From the NCBI RefSeq assembly GCF_044465595.1, contig NZ_JBITLV010000002.1, forward strand, positions 558,001 to 622,000: a stretch of DNA of 64,000 nt, written 5' to 3'. The stretch is from Spongisporangium articulatum (GTDB taxonomy: Bacteria; Actinomycetota; Actinomycetes; Actinomycetales; Kineosporiaceae). This document shows positions 17,068 to 25,660 of this stretch, in pieces (within the stretch, counting starts at the first letter, position 1; the number at the start of each line of letters is the position of its first letter). The notes under the pieces were generated by a model. That model did no database searches and was not told the DNA's origin. It worked only from the letters and a program-made list of their open reading frames with translations. Made by a program: the position numbers and the translations under genes.

Positions 17068-18837
17068 GTGTACTACGTGGGCGTCGACCTGGCCTGGGGT
17101 GAGAAGCGCCCGACGGGCGTCGCCGTGCTCGACGAGCACGGCACGCTGGTGCACGTCAGTGCCGCCCAGACGGACGAGGACATCCTCGATGCGCTCAAGC
17201 CGTACGTGGACGGCGACTGCCTGGTCGCGTTCGATGCGCCCCTGATCGTCCGCAACGAGACCGGTAACCGCCCGGCCGAGACCGAGCTCAACCGCGACTT
17301 CCAGCCGTTCGACGCGGGCGCCCACCCGACCAACACGGGCAAGCCCGAACTGGCGGGTGTGCCGCGCGGGGCCCGCCTGGCCAAGGCGCTGAAGCTCGAC
17401 ATGAACCCCACGTCCCGGCGCCGGCGCCGGGCCATCGAGGTCTACCCGCACCCGGCCACCGTGGCGCTGTTCCGGCTCGGGCGGACGTTGAAGTACAAGA
17501 ACAAGCCGGGCCGCTCGCTGGACGGGCTGCGTTCGGAGCTGCTGATCCTGATGGGGCTCGTCGAGGGCCTGGCCGCGTCGGACCCGGCCCTGATCACCGC
17601 CGGGCTACCGGAGTGGGCTGCGCTGGTCGAGGCCGTGCGGACGGCGCCCGGCAAGGCGGCGCTGCGGGTGGTCGAGGACCAGGTCGACGCCGTCGTGTGC
17701 GCATACGTCGCGCTGTTCTCGGTGCGGCACCCGTCGCGGACCACGGTCTACGGGTCGTACGAGGACGGCTACATCGTCACGCCCACGCTGCCGGACGGGC
17801 ACCGGCCGGAGCCGCGCAGCGCGCGGGCCGAGGGGCAGGTCCGCGACGGCGACCCCGACCAGGTGCGGGCCGCCGTCCGCGAGTACGCCGCCCGGCAGGA
17901 GGAGCTGGCCGAGGCCGGCGCGGCCTTCGTCGCCCTGGTCACGGCCCTGCTCGACGAGGCCGGGATCAACTACCTGACCGTCACGGGCCGGGTGAAGAGC
18001 GTGACGTCGTTCGCCGGGAAGGCCGCCCGCCGGGGCCCCGACGGCGAGTTCCTCTACCCCGACCCGCTGCACGACATCACCGACCAGCTCGGCGTGCGGG
18101 TGATCACCTACGCGCTGTCGGACGTCGATGCCGTGGCCGGGTTGCTCGACGCGCAGGTCGTGGTGCTCGACGACCGCGACATGGGCCGGGCCACCGCGTC
18201 GGAGGGCCGGTTCGGGTACGCCTCGCGGCACCTGCTGATCGCGCTGGACGCCGCCCGCGAGGGACAGCCGGCCTACGAGCTGCTGCGCGGGCGGGTCGCG
18301 TCGGTACAGATCCGGACCGTCCTGCAGCACGCCTGGGCCGAGTTCGAGCACGACATCCGCTACAAGGGGTCCGTGCCGCCCGAGCACGCGCCCGAGTTCG
18401 ACCGCCGGTTCACGCTCGCGGCCGGGCTGCTGGAACTGGCCGACCGCGAGTTCTCGGAGATCCGCGACCGGCTACGGGTCGACGTCGGCCCGGCGGAGCC
18501 CGAGGACGACGACCCGCGCCTCGACCCGCGCGAGCTGGCGGCGTTCCTGGCCGGGCAGTACCCCGACGCCGCCTGGTCGCGCACCGACCACTACGCCTGG
18601 ATCTCGGGGCTGCTGCTGGAGCTGGGCATCACGTCCCTGTCCGAGCTCAGCGAGGTGCTTCAACCGGTCAACGCCTTGGATCTCATCGCGCGGATGGACT
18701 ACCGGTACCCGCCCGGTTCCGTGCGTCGGCTGGACGACGCGCTGCTCGCCGCGTTCGGTGAGCGCTACGTCGCCCTGCACGGGAACGCGCATCGCGTCGG
18801 GCTGCTCGAGGCGCGGCTGGCCAGGTTGAGCGGGTAG
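17068..18837 (+). CDS. DUF429 domain fused to RelA/SpoT alarmone-synthetase-type domain
   Basis: 589 residues in one unbroken frame. The N-terminal part (1-222) is DUF429, a predicted RNase-H-fold nuclease. It has acidic residues in GVDLAW (D7), FDAPL (D56), IEVYPHP (E124) and EDQVDAVVCAYVA (D204, D207). After a linker, the RelA/SpoT synthetase-like domain (about 265-480) shows GRVKS (307-311), DITDQLGVRVI (336-346), GYASRH (383-388) and QIRTVLQHAWAEFEHDIRYK (414-433), close to the standard (p)ppGpp synthetase motifs. The usual EIQIR reads VQIR. There is no HD hydrolase, TGS or ACT domain, so it resembles a small alarmone synthetase or toxSAS. A helical tail (490-589) follows. The gene stands alone between two palindromes. 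Product and target of either domain are unknown. Confidence 0.85.
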   Translation: MYYVGVDLAWGEKRPTGVAVLDEHGTLVHVSAAQTDEDILDALKPYVDGDCLVAFDAPLIVRNETGNRPAETELNRDFQPFDAGAHPTNTGKPELAGVPRGARLAKALKLDMNPTSRRRRRAIEVYPHPATVALFRLGRTLKYKNKPGRSLDGLRSELLILMGLVEGLAASDPALITAGLPEWAALVEAVRTAPGKAALRVVEDQVDAVVCAYVALFSVRHPSRTTVYGSYEDGYIVTPTLPDGHRPEPRSARAEGQVRDGDPDQVRAAVREYAARQEELAEAGAAFVALVTALLDEAGINYLTVTGRVKSVTSFAGKAARRGPDGEFLYPDPLHDITDQLGVRVITYALSDVDAVAGLLDAQVVVLDDRDMGRATASEGRFGYASRHLLIALDAAREGQPAYELLRGRVASVQIRTVLQHAWAEFEHDIRYKGSVPPEHAPEFDRRFTLAAGLLELADREFSEIRDRLRVDVGPAEPEDDDPRLDPRELAAFLAGQYPDAAWSRTDHYAWISGLLLELGITSLSELSEVLQPVNALDLIARMDYRYPPGSVRRLDDALLAAFGERYVALHGNAHRVGLLEARLARLSG

Positions 18838-18845
18838 GTCCACGC

Positions 18846-18897
18846 CGAGTTTTGCTCAGATTTCGACACTTTCCTGTCGGATTTCGAGCAAAACTCG
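18846..18897. repeat. Palindrome with perfect 12-bp arms after the DUF429-RelA gene
   Basis: CGAGTTTTGCTC (18846-18857) and GAGCAAAACTCG (18886-18897) are exact complements. Inside, CGACA (18864-18868) pairs with TGTCG (18875-18879) around a CTTTCC loop. It is markedly more AT-rich than the surroundings and begins 9 nt after the stop. It is likely a terminator or a repeated palindromic element. The downstream start codon is only 20 bp away. Confidence 0.8.
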
Positions 18898-18903
18898 ATG
18901 CGG

Positions 18904-18909
18904 CAGAAT
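18904..18909 (+). promoter_or_regulatory. -10-like CAGAAT 7 nt before GTG 18917
   Basis: CAGAAT, spacer GGGCGAC, then GTG; supports GTG 18917 as the dusB start over ATG 18908, whose first two bases belong to the hexamer. Confidence 0.45.
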
Positions 18910-18916
18910 GGGCGAC

Positions 18917-20125
18917 GTGAGCATGCCGCCGCCCGACCCGCGCCCTTTGGCCGTCGGCCCGTTCACCGTGCGGACGCCCGTCGTCCTGGCCCCCATGGCC
19001 GGGGTCACCAACCAGGCGTTCCGGCGGCTGTGCCGGGAGGCGATGGCCGAGGCCGGCGGCGAGGGGCTGTTCGTCTCGGAGATGGTCACGTCGCGGGCCT
19101 TGCTGGAACGTAACGCCGAGAGCCTGCGGCTGATCCAGCACGACGCCGACGAGCACCCCCGCAGCGTGCAGGTGTACGGGGTCGACCCGGCCGTCGTGGG
19201 GGCCGCCGTGCGGATGCTCGTCGAGGAGGGCCGCGCCGACCACATCGACCTGAACTTCGGCTGCCCGGTTCCCAAGGTGACCCGCAAGGGCGGGGGAGCG
19301 GCGCTGCCCTGGAAGTGGCAGCTCTTCGAGGCGATCGTGCAGGCGGCCGTGCGCCAGGCGGCGCCGCACGGGGTGCCGGTCACGGTGAAGATGCGCAAGG
19401 GCATCGACCCCGACCACCTCTCGTACCTGGACGCCGGGAAGATCGCCGAGGCGTCGGGGGCGGCGACCGTCGCGCTGCACGGCCGGACGGCCGCCGACTA
19501 CTACTCGGGGCAGGCCGACTGGGACGCGATCGCCACGCTGAAGCAGACCGTCACGAGCATTCCGGTGCTCGGCAACGGGGACATCTGGTCGGGCGACGAC
19601 GCGGTCCGGATGATGCGCGAGACCGGCTGCGACGGGGTCGTGGTCGGCCGCGGCTGCCTCGGCCGGCCGTGGCTGTTCGCGGACCTCGCGCACGCGATGG
19701 CCGGGCGGCCCGACCGGGTGCGCCCGCGGCTGCGGGACGTCGTCGCCACCATGCGCCGGCACCTCGACCTGCTCGAGGCCCACTTCGCCGCCGTCGACGA
19801 TGCGAAATATGGTCCGGCCAACGCCGAGGACCGCGCCTGCCGGGAGATCCGCAAGCACATCGCCTGGTACTTCAAGGGCTACCCGGTCGGGCACGAGGTC
19901 CGGGTCGGGCTGGCCCAGGTCACCTCGAAGGCCGAGTTCGACGACCTGGCCGGGAAACTCGACCTCGACACCCCGTACCCGGGTGAGGCCGCGGAGGGGC
20001 CGCGCGGGCGGGCCGGCTCGCCGCGCGGGGTCAACCTCCCGGAGGGCTGGCTGGCGGACCGCTTCCTGGACGACGACGCACTGGCCACGCTCGCGGCCGC
20101 CGAGCTGTCGGTGAGCGGCGGCTGA
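18917..20125 (+). CDS. dusB: tRNA-dihydrouridine synthase DusB
   Basis: FMN-dependent enzyme that reduces uridines of the tRNA D-loop, 402 residues. It carries APMAGVTNQAFRRL at the N-terminus, LNFGCPVPKV (catalytic Cys), VKMRKG, LHGRTAADYYSG (tRNA/FMN binding), GNGDIWSG and VVGRGCLGRPWLF. The C-terminal helical tRNA-binding part is present. Alternative starts are ATG 18908 and ATG 18923. The next gene, dgt, begins 1 nt after the stop, so the pair is coupled. The gene order dus-dgt-dnaG is conserved in actinomycetes. Confidence 0.93.
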   Translation: MSMPPPDPRPLAVGPFTVRTPVVLAPMAGVTNQAFRRLCREAMAEAGGEGLFVSEMVTSRALLERNAESLRLIQHDADEHPRSVQVYGVDPAVVGAAVRMLVEEGRADHIDLNFGCPVPKVTRKGGGAALPWKWQLFEAIVQAAVRQAAPHGVPVTVKMRKGIDPDHLSYLDAGKIAEASGAATVALHGRTAADYYSGQADWDAIATLKQTVTSIPVLGNGDIWSGDDAVRMMRETGCDGVVVGRGCLGRPWLFADLAHAMAGRPDRVRPRLRDVVATMRRHLDLLEAHFAAVDDAKYGPANAEDRACREIRKHIAWYFKGYPVGHEVRVGLAQVTSKAEFDDLAGKLDLDTPYPGEAAEGPRGRAGSPRGVNLPEGWLADRFLDDDALATLAAAELSVSGG

Positions 20126-20126
20126 C

Positions 20127-21398
20127 ATGCCGGAGCCGGGGGGTTTCTTCCGTGGCACCGAGCCGGGGTACCACGCCGACGACCGCGAGCGCTGGTACGC
20201 CGAACCGCCGAAGGACCCGCGCCGCGGTGAGTTCGCCCGCGACCGGGCCCGCGTCGTCCATTCCTCGGGCCTGCGCCGGCTTTCGGCCAAGACGCAGGTC
20301 GTCGGCCCGGAGACGGACTTCGTCCGGAACCGGCTGACCCACAGCCTCGAGGTGGCCCAGGTCGGCCGCGAACTGGGGGCCGCGCTGGGCTGCGACCCCG
20401 ACGTCGTCGACACCGCCTGCCTCTCCCACGATCTCGGGCACCCGCCCTTCGGTCACAACGGTGAGGACGTGCTGAACGAGATCGCTGACGGCATAGGCGG
20501 TTTCGAGGGCAATGCGCAGACCCTGCGGATGCTCACCCGGCTCGAACCGAAGGTCGTGGACGGCGAGGGCCGGCCCCGTGGCCTGAACCTGACCCGCGCC
20601 AGTCTCGACGCCGCCACCAAGTATCCCTGGCGTCGCGGCCTGCACCCACGTGACCCGTCGTCGGGCAAGTTCGGCGTCTACGACGACGATCTCGCCGTGT
20701 TCAGCTGGCTGCGCGAGGGAGCGGGGGTCGGCGTCCGGTGCGTCGAGGCCCAGGTGATGGACCTGGCCGACGACATCGCCTACTCGGTGCACGACGTCGA
20801 GGACGCGATCGTCGGCGGCCGGGTCGACCCGGTCCTTCTCGGTGACCGCACCGAGAAGGAACGGGTGGTCGCGCAGACCCGCGACTGGTACCTCCCGGCC
20901 GTCGAGCACGCCGAGATCGAGGAGGCGTTGCGCCGGCTCACGGCCCTGCCGGCCTGGGTGCACGACTTCGACGGCAGCTACCGGGCCCTGGCCGCGCTGA
21001 AGGACATGACCAGCCAGCTGATCGGCCGGTTCGTCCGGTCCGCGCAGGAGGCGACGCGTCGCCGGTACGGGCCGGGTGTGCTCACCCGGTACGCGGCCGA
21101 CGTCGTGGTCCCGCGCGAGACCCGCTGCGAGATAGCGGTTCTGAAGGGGATCGCGGCGCTCTACGTGATGGCCCTCGACGAGCGGAAACCGATCTACGCG
21201 CACCAGCAGGAGGTTCTGGCCGAACTGGTCTCGGCGCTGCTGGCGGGGGCGCCGGCCGGGCTCGACCCGTGGTTCGCGGCCGCCTGGCTGGAGGCCGACG
21301 CGCGCGGTGACGCGGCCGGGCGGCTGCGCACCGTCGTCGACCAGGTCGCCTCGCTGACCGACGCGCGCGCCCTCACCCTGCACGCCGCTCTGCGCTGA
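20127..21398 (+). CDS. dgt: Deoxyguanosinetriphosphate triphosphohydrolase-like protein
   Basis: HD-domain hydrolase of 423 residues that cleaves dNTPs to nucleoside and triphosphate. The N-terminus has SSGLRRLSAKTQV. The HD metal ligands are seen in RNRLTHSLEVAQV and CLSHDLGHPPFGHNGE, and the later conserved segment is DLADDIAYSVHDVED. It begins 1 nt after dusB. Its length and motifs fit the type-2 family that precedes dnaG in actinomycetes. It probably tunes dNTP pools; whether it responds to alarmones is unknown. Confidence 0.93.
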   Translation: MPEPGGFFRGTEPGYHADDRERWYAEPPKDPRRGEFARDRARVVHSSGLRRLSAKTQVVGPETDFVRNRLTHSLEVAQVGRELGAALGCDPDVVDTACLSHDLGHPPFGHNGEDVLNEIADGIGGFEGNAQTLRMLTRLEPKVVDGEGRPRGLNLTRASLDAATKYPWRRGLHPRDPSSGKFGVYDDDLAVFSWLREGAGVGVRCVEAQVMDLADDIAYSVHDVEDAIVGGRVDPVLLGDRTEKERVVAQTRDWYLPAVEHAEIEEALRRLTALPAWVHDFDGSYRALAALKDMTSQLIGRFVRSAQEATRRRYGPGVLTRYAADVVVPRETRCEIAVLKGIAALYVMALDERKPIYAHQQEVLAELVSALLAGAPAGLDPWFAAAWLEADARGDAAGRLRTVVDQVASLTDARALTLHAALR

Positions 21399-21424
21399 GG
21401 CCTGACCTGAGGTAGGCCTACGTC

Positions 21425-22684
21425 ATGAGCGATGTCACCTACGTCGTGGTCGGGGCCGGGCTGGCCGCGGCCCGGGCGGTCGAGGCCCTGCGCGCGGACG
21501 GGGTCGACGGGCGCGTCGTGATGATCGGCGAGGAGACGTACCTGCCCTACGAGCGCCCCGAACTGTCGAAGGGGTACCTCGCGGGGGACAAGGAACGCGC
21601 CGACCTGACGGTGCACGACGAGGCCTGGTACGCCGCCCACGACGTCGAGCTGCTGGCCGGCTGCCGGGCGACGGCGCTGGAGGTGGGCAGCCGCGTCGTC
21701 CAGCTCGAACGCCTCGACGGCAGCCGACCCACCGAGCGGCTCGGCTACGACCGCCTCCTGCTGGCCACCGGCTCCGCCCCGAACCGGCTGCGGGTCCCGG
21801 GCGCCGGGCTCGACGGCGTCCACTACCTCCGCGAGGTCGACCACTCCGACGCGCTGAAGGCGGCGATCGGCGCGGGCGGGCCGCTCGTCGTGATCGGCGG
21901 TGGCTGGATCGGCCTGGAGGCGGCCGCCGTGGCCCGCTCCCAGGGCGTCGACGTCACGGTCGTCGAGGCGGCCGCCGCCCCTCTGGCCCGCGTCGTCGGC
22001 GACGAGATCGGTGCCCGGTTCGCCGCCCTGCACCGCGACCACGGCGTCGACGTCCGGACGAACGTGCAGGTGGGACGCCTGGTCGGGGACGGCCGGGTGG
22101 AGGGCGTCGAGCTCCAGGGCGGCACCGTCGTCCCGGCGGCCGCCGTCCTGGTCGGCGTCGGCGCCGCCCCACGCACCGAACTGGCCGAACAGGCGGGCCT
22201 CACGCTCGCCGGAGGCGGGGTGGCGGTCGACACGCACCTGGTCAGCAGCGATCCCCGCGTCTGGGCGGCCGGCGACGTCGCCTACGCCCAGAACACGTGG
22301 CTGGGCGGGCCGGTCCGGGTCGAGCACTGGGCCAACGCCAACGACCAGGGCGCCTTCGCCGGGCACAGCCTCGGGGGTTCCGACCGGCAGTGGGACGTCG
22401 CGCCGTTCTTCTTCTCCGACCAGTACGACACGGGCCTGGAGTACCACGGGTGGGCCGACCCGCTGAAGCAGCCGGTCGTCGTCCGGGAGTTGGGCGACGG
22501 CGCCTGGACGGCGTTCTGGCTGGACTCCGCCGACGGTGCCCGGGTCGGCCGGGTCACGGCGGGGATGCACGTCAACGGCTGGGACGACGCCGACGCGGTC
22601 AAGCAACTGGTCGTCGACCGGGCGGTCGTGGACCCGGCCCGACTCGGTGATCCACAGGTCGCCTGGGCCGACCTGCCGCAGTAG
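21425..22684 (+). CDS. FAD-dependent ferredoxin/rubredoxin reductase-like oxidoreductase
   Basis: 419 residues of the pyridine-nucleotide-disulfide oxidoreductase fold without redox cysteines. The N-terminal FAD motif is VVVGAGLAAARAVEAL, followed by YLPYERPELSKGYL, ATGSAPN and the NAD(P)H motif VVIGGGWIGLEAA. The second FAD site is VWAAGDVAY. The C-terminal reductase domain ends near AWADLP. Such enzymes pass electrons from NAD(P)H to ferredoxins serving P450s or dioxygenases; no partner is encoded here. It lies between dgt and dnaG in the same direction with short gaps. Confidence 0.88.
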   Translation: MSDVTYVVVGAGLAAARAVEALRADGVDGRVVMIGEETYLPYERPELSKGYLAGDKERADLTVHDEAWYAAHDVELLAGCRATALEVGSRVVQLERLDGSRPTERLGYDRLLLATGSAPNRLRVPGAGLDGVHYLREVDHSDALKAAIGAGGPLVVIGGGWIGLEAAAVARSQGVDVTVVEAAAAPLARVVGDEIGARFAALHRDHGVDVRTNVQVGRLVGDGRVEGVELQGGTVVPAAAVLVGVGAAPRTELAEQAGLTLAGGGVAVDTHLVSSDPRVWAAGDVAYAQNTWLGGPVRVEHWANANDQGAFAGHSLGGSDRQWDVAPFFFSDQYDTGLEYHGWADPLKQPVVVRELGDGAWTAFWLDSADGARVGRVTAGMHVNGWDDADAVKQLVVDRAVVDPARLGDPQVAWADLPQ

Positions 22685-22697
22685 CGCGGGAGCAACT

Positions 22698-22703
22698 TAG
22701 ACT
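22698..22703 (+). promoter_or_regulatory. -10-like TAGACT 6 nt before dnaG GTG
   Basis: TAGACT, spacer CACGGC, start GTG 22710; leaderless arrangement for primase. Confidence 0.5.
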
Positions 22704-22709
22704 CACGGC

Positions 22710-24611
22710 GTGAGAATTCGCCGGGAGGACGTGGACGCCGTCCGCGAGCGCTCCCGGATCGACGAGGTCGTCGGCGAGTACGTCGCGCTGCGCCCCGGCG
22801 GCGTCGGCTCGATGAAGGGCCTGTGCCCGTTCCATGACGAGAAGACGCCCAGCTTCCACGTACGCCCCGCGGTCGGCCTGTTCCACTGCTTCGGCTGCGA
22901 CGCGGGCGGCGACGTCATCGCCTTCCTGCAGCAGATCAACCACCTCACCTTCACCGAGGCCGTCGAGCGGCTGGCCGACAAGGCCGGCATCACCCTGCGC
23001 TACGAGGACGACGGGAGCGGCAAGGGCGGTCCGCGCCGGGAGGGCGTCGGTCAGCGTCAGCGCCTGCTCGAGGCGCACCGCGTCGTGCAGCAGTTCTACG
23101 CGGAGCAGCTCGCGACGCCCGACGCGCTGCAGGCCCGCCAGTTCCTCACCGAGCGCGGCTTCGACCGGGACGCCGCCGCGCACTTCGGCTGCGGGTTCGC
23201 CCCCAAGGGCGGCGAGGTCGCGCTGCGGCACCTGCGCGGGCGTGGATTCACCGAGGACGAGCTGCTCGCCTCCGGGATCGCCGGGCAGGGGCGGCGCGGG
23301 TTGTACGACCGGTTCCGCGGTCGGCTGGTCTGGCCGATCCGCGACGTCACCGGCGACACCGTCGGGTTCGGCGCGCGGCGGATCTTCGAGGACGACTCGA
23401 TCGAGGCCAAGTACCTGAACACCCCCGAGACCACCATCTACAAGAAGTCGCAGGTGCTCTACGGCGTCGACCTGGCCAAGCGCGAGATCGGCAAAGCGCG
23501 CGAGGTCGTCGTCGTCGAGGGGTACACCGACGTGATGGCCTGCCACCTGGCCGGCGTGCCGACCGCCGTCGCCACCTGCGGCACGGCGTTCGGGGCCGAC
23601 CACATCCGGATCGTGCGCCGGCTCCTGGGGGACGACGACCGCCTGGGTGGTCGGGTCGTCTTCACCTTCGACGGCGACGCGGCCGGGCAGAAGGCGGCGC
23701 TGCGCGCCTTCGAGGAGGACCAGCGGTTCGTCGCGCAGACCTACATCGCGGTGGCCCGCGACAACATGGACCCGTGCGACCTGCGGCAGAAGCGCGGCGA
23801 CGAGGCGGTGCGCGAGTTGATCGCCTCGCGCACACCGCTTTTCGAGTTCGCCATCAAGTCGACCCTGGCCCGGGTCAACCTGGAGACCGCCGAGGGGCGC
23901 GTGCAGGGGCTGCGGGCGGTCGCTCCGATGGTCGCCGCGATCCGCGACCCGTCGCTGCGTCCCGAGTACGGCCGGATGGTCGCCGGCTGGCTCGGGATGG
24001 AGATCGAGGCCGTGCAGCGCGCCGTGAAGTCGGCGGCCCGCTCGGCCGGCGCCCCCGACCAGCGGGGGGCGCGACCCGGCGCCCACGCCGAGCCGGACCA
24101 GCGGCCGCAGCGCCCCGTCGTCCACCGGCCCGACCCGCGTGACCCGGTCGCCCGGATCGAGCGGGAGGCGCTCGAATGCCTGCTCCAGGTGCCGCGCTTC
24201 GTGCCCGCGCCGGATGCCGACGCGCTCAACGGCGAGTCGTTCCGGGTGCCCGTCTACCGGGCGGTGCACGACGCCATCCGGGCCGCCGGAGGCATGTCGG
24301 TGGCGGCCGGGCTCGAGGGGCCCGCCTGGGTCGAGGCCGTCCTGTCGTACGCGACGCCCGACGTGGCCCCCGTCGTCACCGAGCTGGCCGTCGCTCCGCT
24401 GCCCGCCGACACGGACGAGACGCTCGCGCACTACGCGGCGGGCGTCGTGCTGCGGATGGTCGACATGGAGCTGGTCAAGCAGATCGGCGACCTGCGCAGC
24501 CTCGTCCAGCGGCTCGCGCCCACCGACGACGGGTACCAGCAGGCGTTCGCCGACCTGCTGGCCATCGAGGGGCGCCGGCGCTCGATCAAGGAGCGGATGA
24601 ACCCCTCCTGA
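22710..24611 (+). CDS. dnaG: DNA primase DnaG
   Basis: Synthesises RNA primers at the replication fork. 633 residues with the N-terminal CHC2 zinc finger (C39, H42, C60, C63 in LCPFHDEKTPSFHV and FHCFGCDAGGD). The catalytic core has RDVTGDTVGFGAR, and the Toprim residues are in VVVVEGYTDVMA and FTFDGDAAGQKAAL. The C-terminal helicase-binding domain runs from about residue 480. The start is GTG with -10-like TAGACT 6 nt upstream. Alarmones are known inhibitors of primase in other bacteria, which makes the upstream RelA/SpoT fusion notable. Confidence 0.97.
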   Translation: MRIRREDVDAVRERSRIDEVVGEYVALRPGGVGSMKGLCPFHDEKTPSFHVRPAVGLFHCFGCDAGGDVIAFLQQINHLTFTEAVERLADKAGITLRYEDDGSGKGGPRREGVGQRQRLLEAHRVVQQFYAEQLATPDALQARQFLTERGFDRDAAAHFGCGFAPKGGEVALRHLRGRGFTEDELLASGIAGQGRRGLYDRFRGRLVWPIRDVTGDTVGFGARRIFEDDSIEAKYLNTPETTIYKKSQVLYGVDLAKREIGKAREVVVVEGYTDVMACHLAGVPTAVATCGTAFGADHIRIVRRLLGDDDRLGGRVVFTFDGDAAGQKAALRAFEEDQRFVAQTYIAVARDNMDPCDLRQKRGDEAVRELIASRTPLFEFAIKSTLARVNLETAEGRVQGLRAVAPMVAAIRDPSLRPEYGRMVAGWLGMEIEAVQRAVKSAARSAGAPDQRGARPGAHAEPDQRPQRPVVHRPDPRDPVARIEREALECLLQVPRFVPAPDADALNGESFRVPVYRAVHDAIRAAGGMSVAAGLEGPAWVEAVLSYATPDVAPVVTELAVAPLPADTDETLAHYAAGVVLRMVDMELVKQIGDLRSLVQRLAPTDDGYQQAFADLLAIEGRRRSIKERMNPS

Positions 24612-25043
24612 TCATTCGGTCGGGATGCGCAGCGCGCCGTACGCGCGGGTCGGCTTCAGGCGGGCGATCACCCGCTTGTCCCGGACCATCGCGGCCCGGT
24701 AGTCGTCCCAGTCGGGGTGCTCGCCCACGGCCTCGCGGTAGTACCGGACCAGCTCCTCGACCGTCGCGTCGTCGGGTGCCTCGGCGACCGGGGTCAGCTC
24801 GACGTCGGCCTCCAGCACCACGTACTGCCACTGGTCGTCGGAACTCACGTGCAGCGCGGCCCACGGGTTGCGCTGCAGGTTGAAGTACTTGGCGCGGTCG
24901 GCGGTGATCGAGACCCGGATGACGCCGTCGTCGCCGCGCTTGTACATGATCGTCGACAGCTGTGGCAGCCCGTTCCTGCGCAGCGTGGTGAGCACACCGC
25001 GCGGGTGCCGGTCCGTGAAGTCGAGAGCCGAGTCGAGGTCCAT
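24612..25043 (-). CDS. PPOX-class, probably F420-dependent, flavin/deazaflavin enzyme
   Basis: 143-residue split-barrel protein of the pyridoxamine-phosphate-oxidase fold. It has HPRGVLTTLRRNGLPQLSTI at the first strands, SITADRAKYFNLQRNPWAAL (the phosphate or F420 contact region) and a C-terminal VRDKRVIARLKPTRAYG. The pattern is that of the F420-binding Rv1155-like group (TIGR03618-type) common in actinomycetes. ATG 25043 is preceded at 6 nt by TTGGCT, a -10-like hexamer. It is convergent with dnaG, with no gap between the two. Confidence 0.85.
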   Translation of the reverse strand: MDLDSALDFTDRHPRGVLTTLRRNGLPQLSTIMYKRGDDGVIRVSITADRAKYFNLQRNPWAALHVSSDDQWQYVVLEADVELTPVAEAPDDATVEELVRYYREAVGEHPDWDDYRAAMVRDKRVIARLKPTRAYGALRIPTE

Positions 25044-25049
25044 GTCTCT

Positions 25050-25055
25050 AGCCAA
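25050..25055 (-). promoter_or_regulatory. -10-like TTGGCT 6 nt before ATG 25043
   Basis: On the minus strand TTGGCT, spacer AGAGAC, ATG. The same hexamer and spacing recur before ATG 35329. Confidence 0.35.
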
Positions 25056-25084
25056 CCCCCGCAGGCCCGGGTGATTCCCGTCTG

Positions 25085-25090
25085 TAGGGT
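25085..25090 (+). promoter_or_regulatory. -10-like TAGGGT 6 nt before GTG 25097
   Basis: TAGGGT, spacer CGTGTC, start GTG; leaderless pattern. Confidence 0.5.
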
Positions 25091-25096
25091 CGTGTC

Positions 25097-25648
25097 GTGC
25101 CCAGGTTCTGGCGGTCGAGGCCGACGCTGCCCGCCGACCTGGCGGAGGAGTTGAAGATCGGGCGCGGGGACCGGGTGCTGGCCTGGAGCCGGCTGGCCGG
25201 CGGAGGTGGGGTGGCCGGTCTGCTCGACGGCATCCGGGTCGTCACCCCGCGCGGGCAGCACCTGGCCCGGACCTGGGTGGACGTCGACCACGCCAGTTGG
25301 GACCAGAACTCGTCGATGCTGCTGGTCTGGTGGGTCGGGTCGCGCCAGCCGACGCCGCTGGAACTGTCCGAGCAGGTCGGTGACCTGCCCGAGCTGGTCC
25401 GCGAGCGCGTGCAGTCGTCGGTGCTGCTCACCCTGAACGTGCCGGTCCCGGGGCGGTCGTCGGCGCGGGTCGCGCTGCGCCGGGACGGCGAGGGCAAGCT
25501 GTCGACGCAGGTGCTGCTGCCGCCGGGCGTGCGGGAGGACGAGCCGGACGTGAAAGCCGCGCTGCAGCAGGCGATCGACCAGTTGTGGGCGGAGGCGTCC
25601 GACAACGGCGCCGCCTACGACCCGGCCGCGCGCCCGCCGTCCATCTGA
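25097..25648 (+). CDS. Conserved actinobacterial protein of unknown function
   Basis: 183 residues, no signal peptide or membrane segment. The sequence looks like a beta-sandwich. It has GDRVLAWSRLAGG, a GIRVVTPRGQHLARTW strand pair, VDVDHASWDQNSSMLLVWWV, then PELVRERVQSSVLLTLNVPV and a final helix DVKAALQQAIDQLWAEA. No catalytic motif is apparent. Its start and leaderless promoter are well placed, and third-position GC matches its neighbours, so it is a real gene. It is divergent from the PPOX gene across 53 bp and convergent with the SDR gene across a hairpin. Confidence 0.75.
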   Translation: MPRFWRSRPTLPADLAEELKIGRGDRVLAWSRLAGGGGVAGLLDGIRVVTPRGQHLARTWVDVDHASWDQNSSMLLVWWVGSRQPTPLELSEQVGDLPELVRERVQSSVLLTLNVPVPGRSSARVALRRDGEGKLSTQVLLPPGVREDEPDVKAALQQAIDQLWAEASDNGAAYDPAARPPSI

Positions 25649-25660
25649 GGGCGACCCACT

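Noticed and set aside
21413..21418. -10 hexamer TAGGCC before the 21425 gene
   Set aside because: It lacks the final T and the spacing match is weak, so it was not counted among the leaderless promoters.
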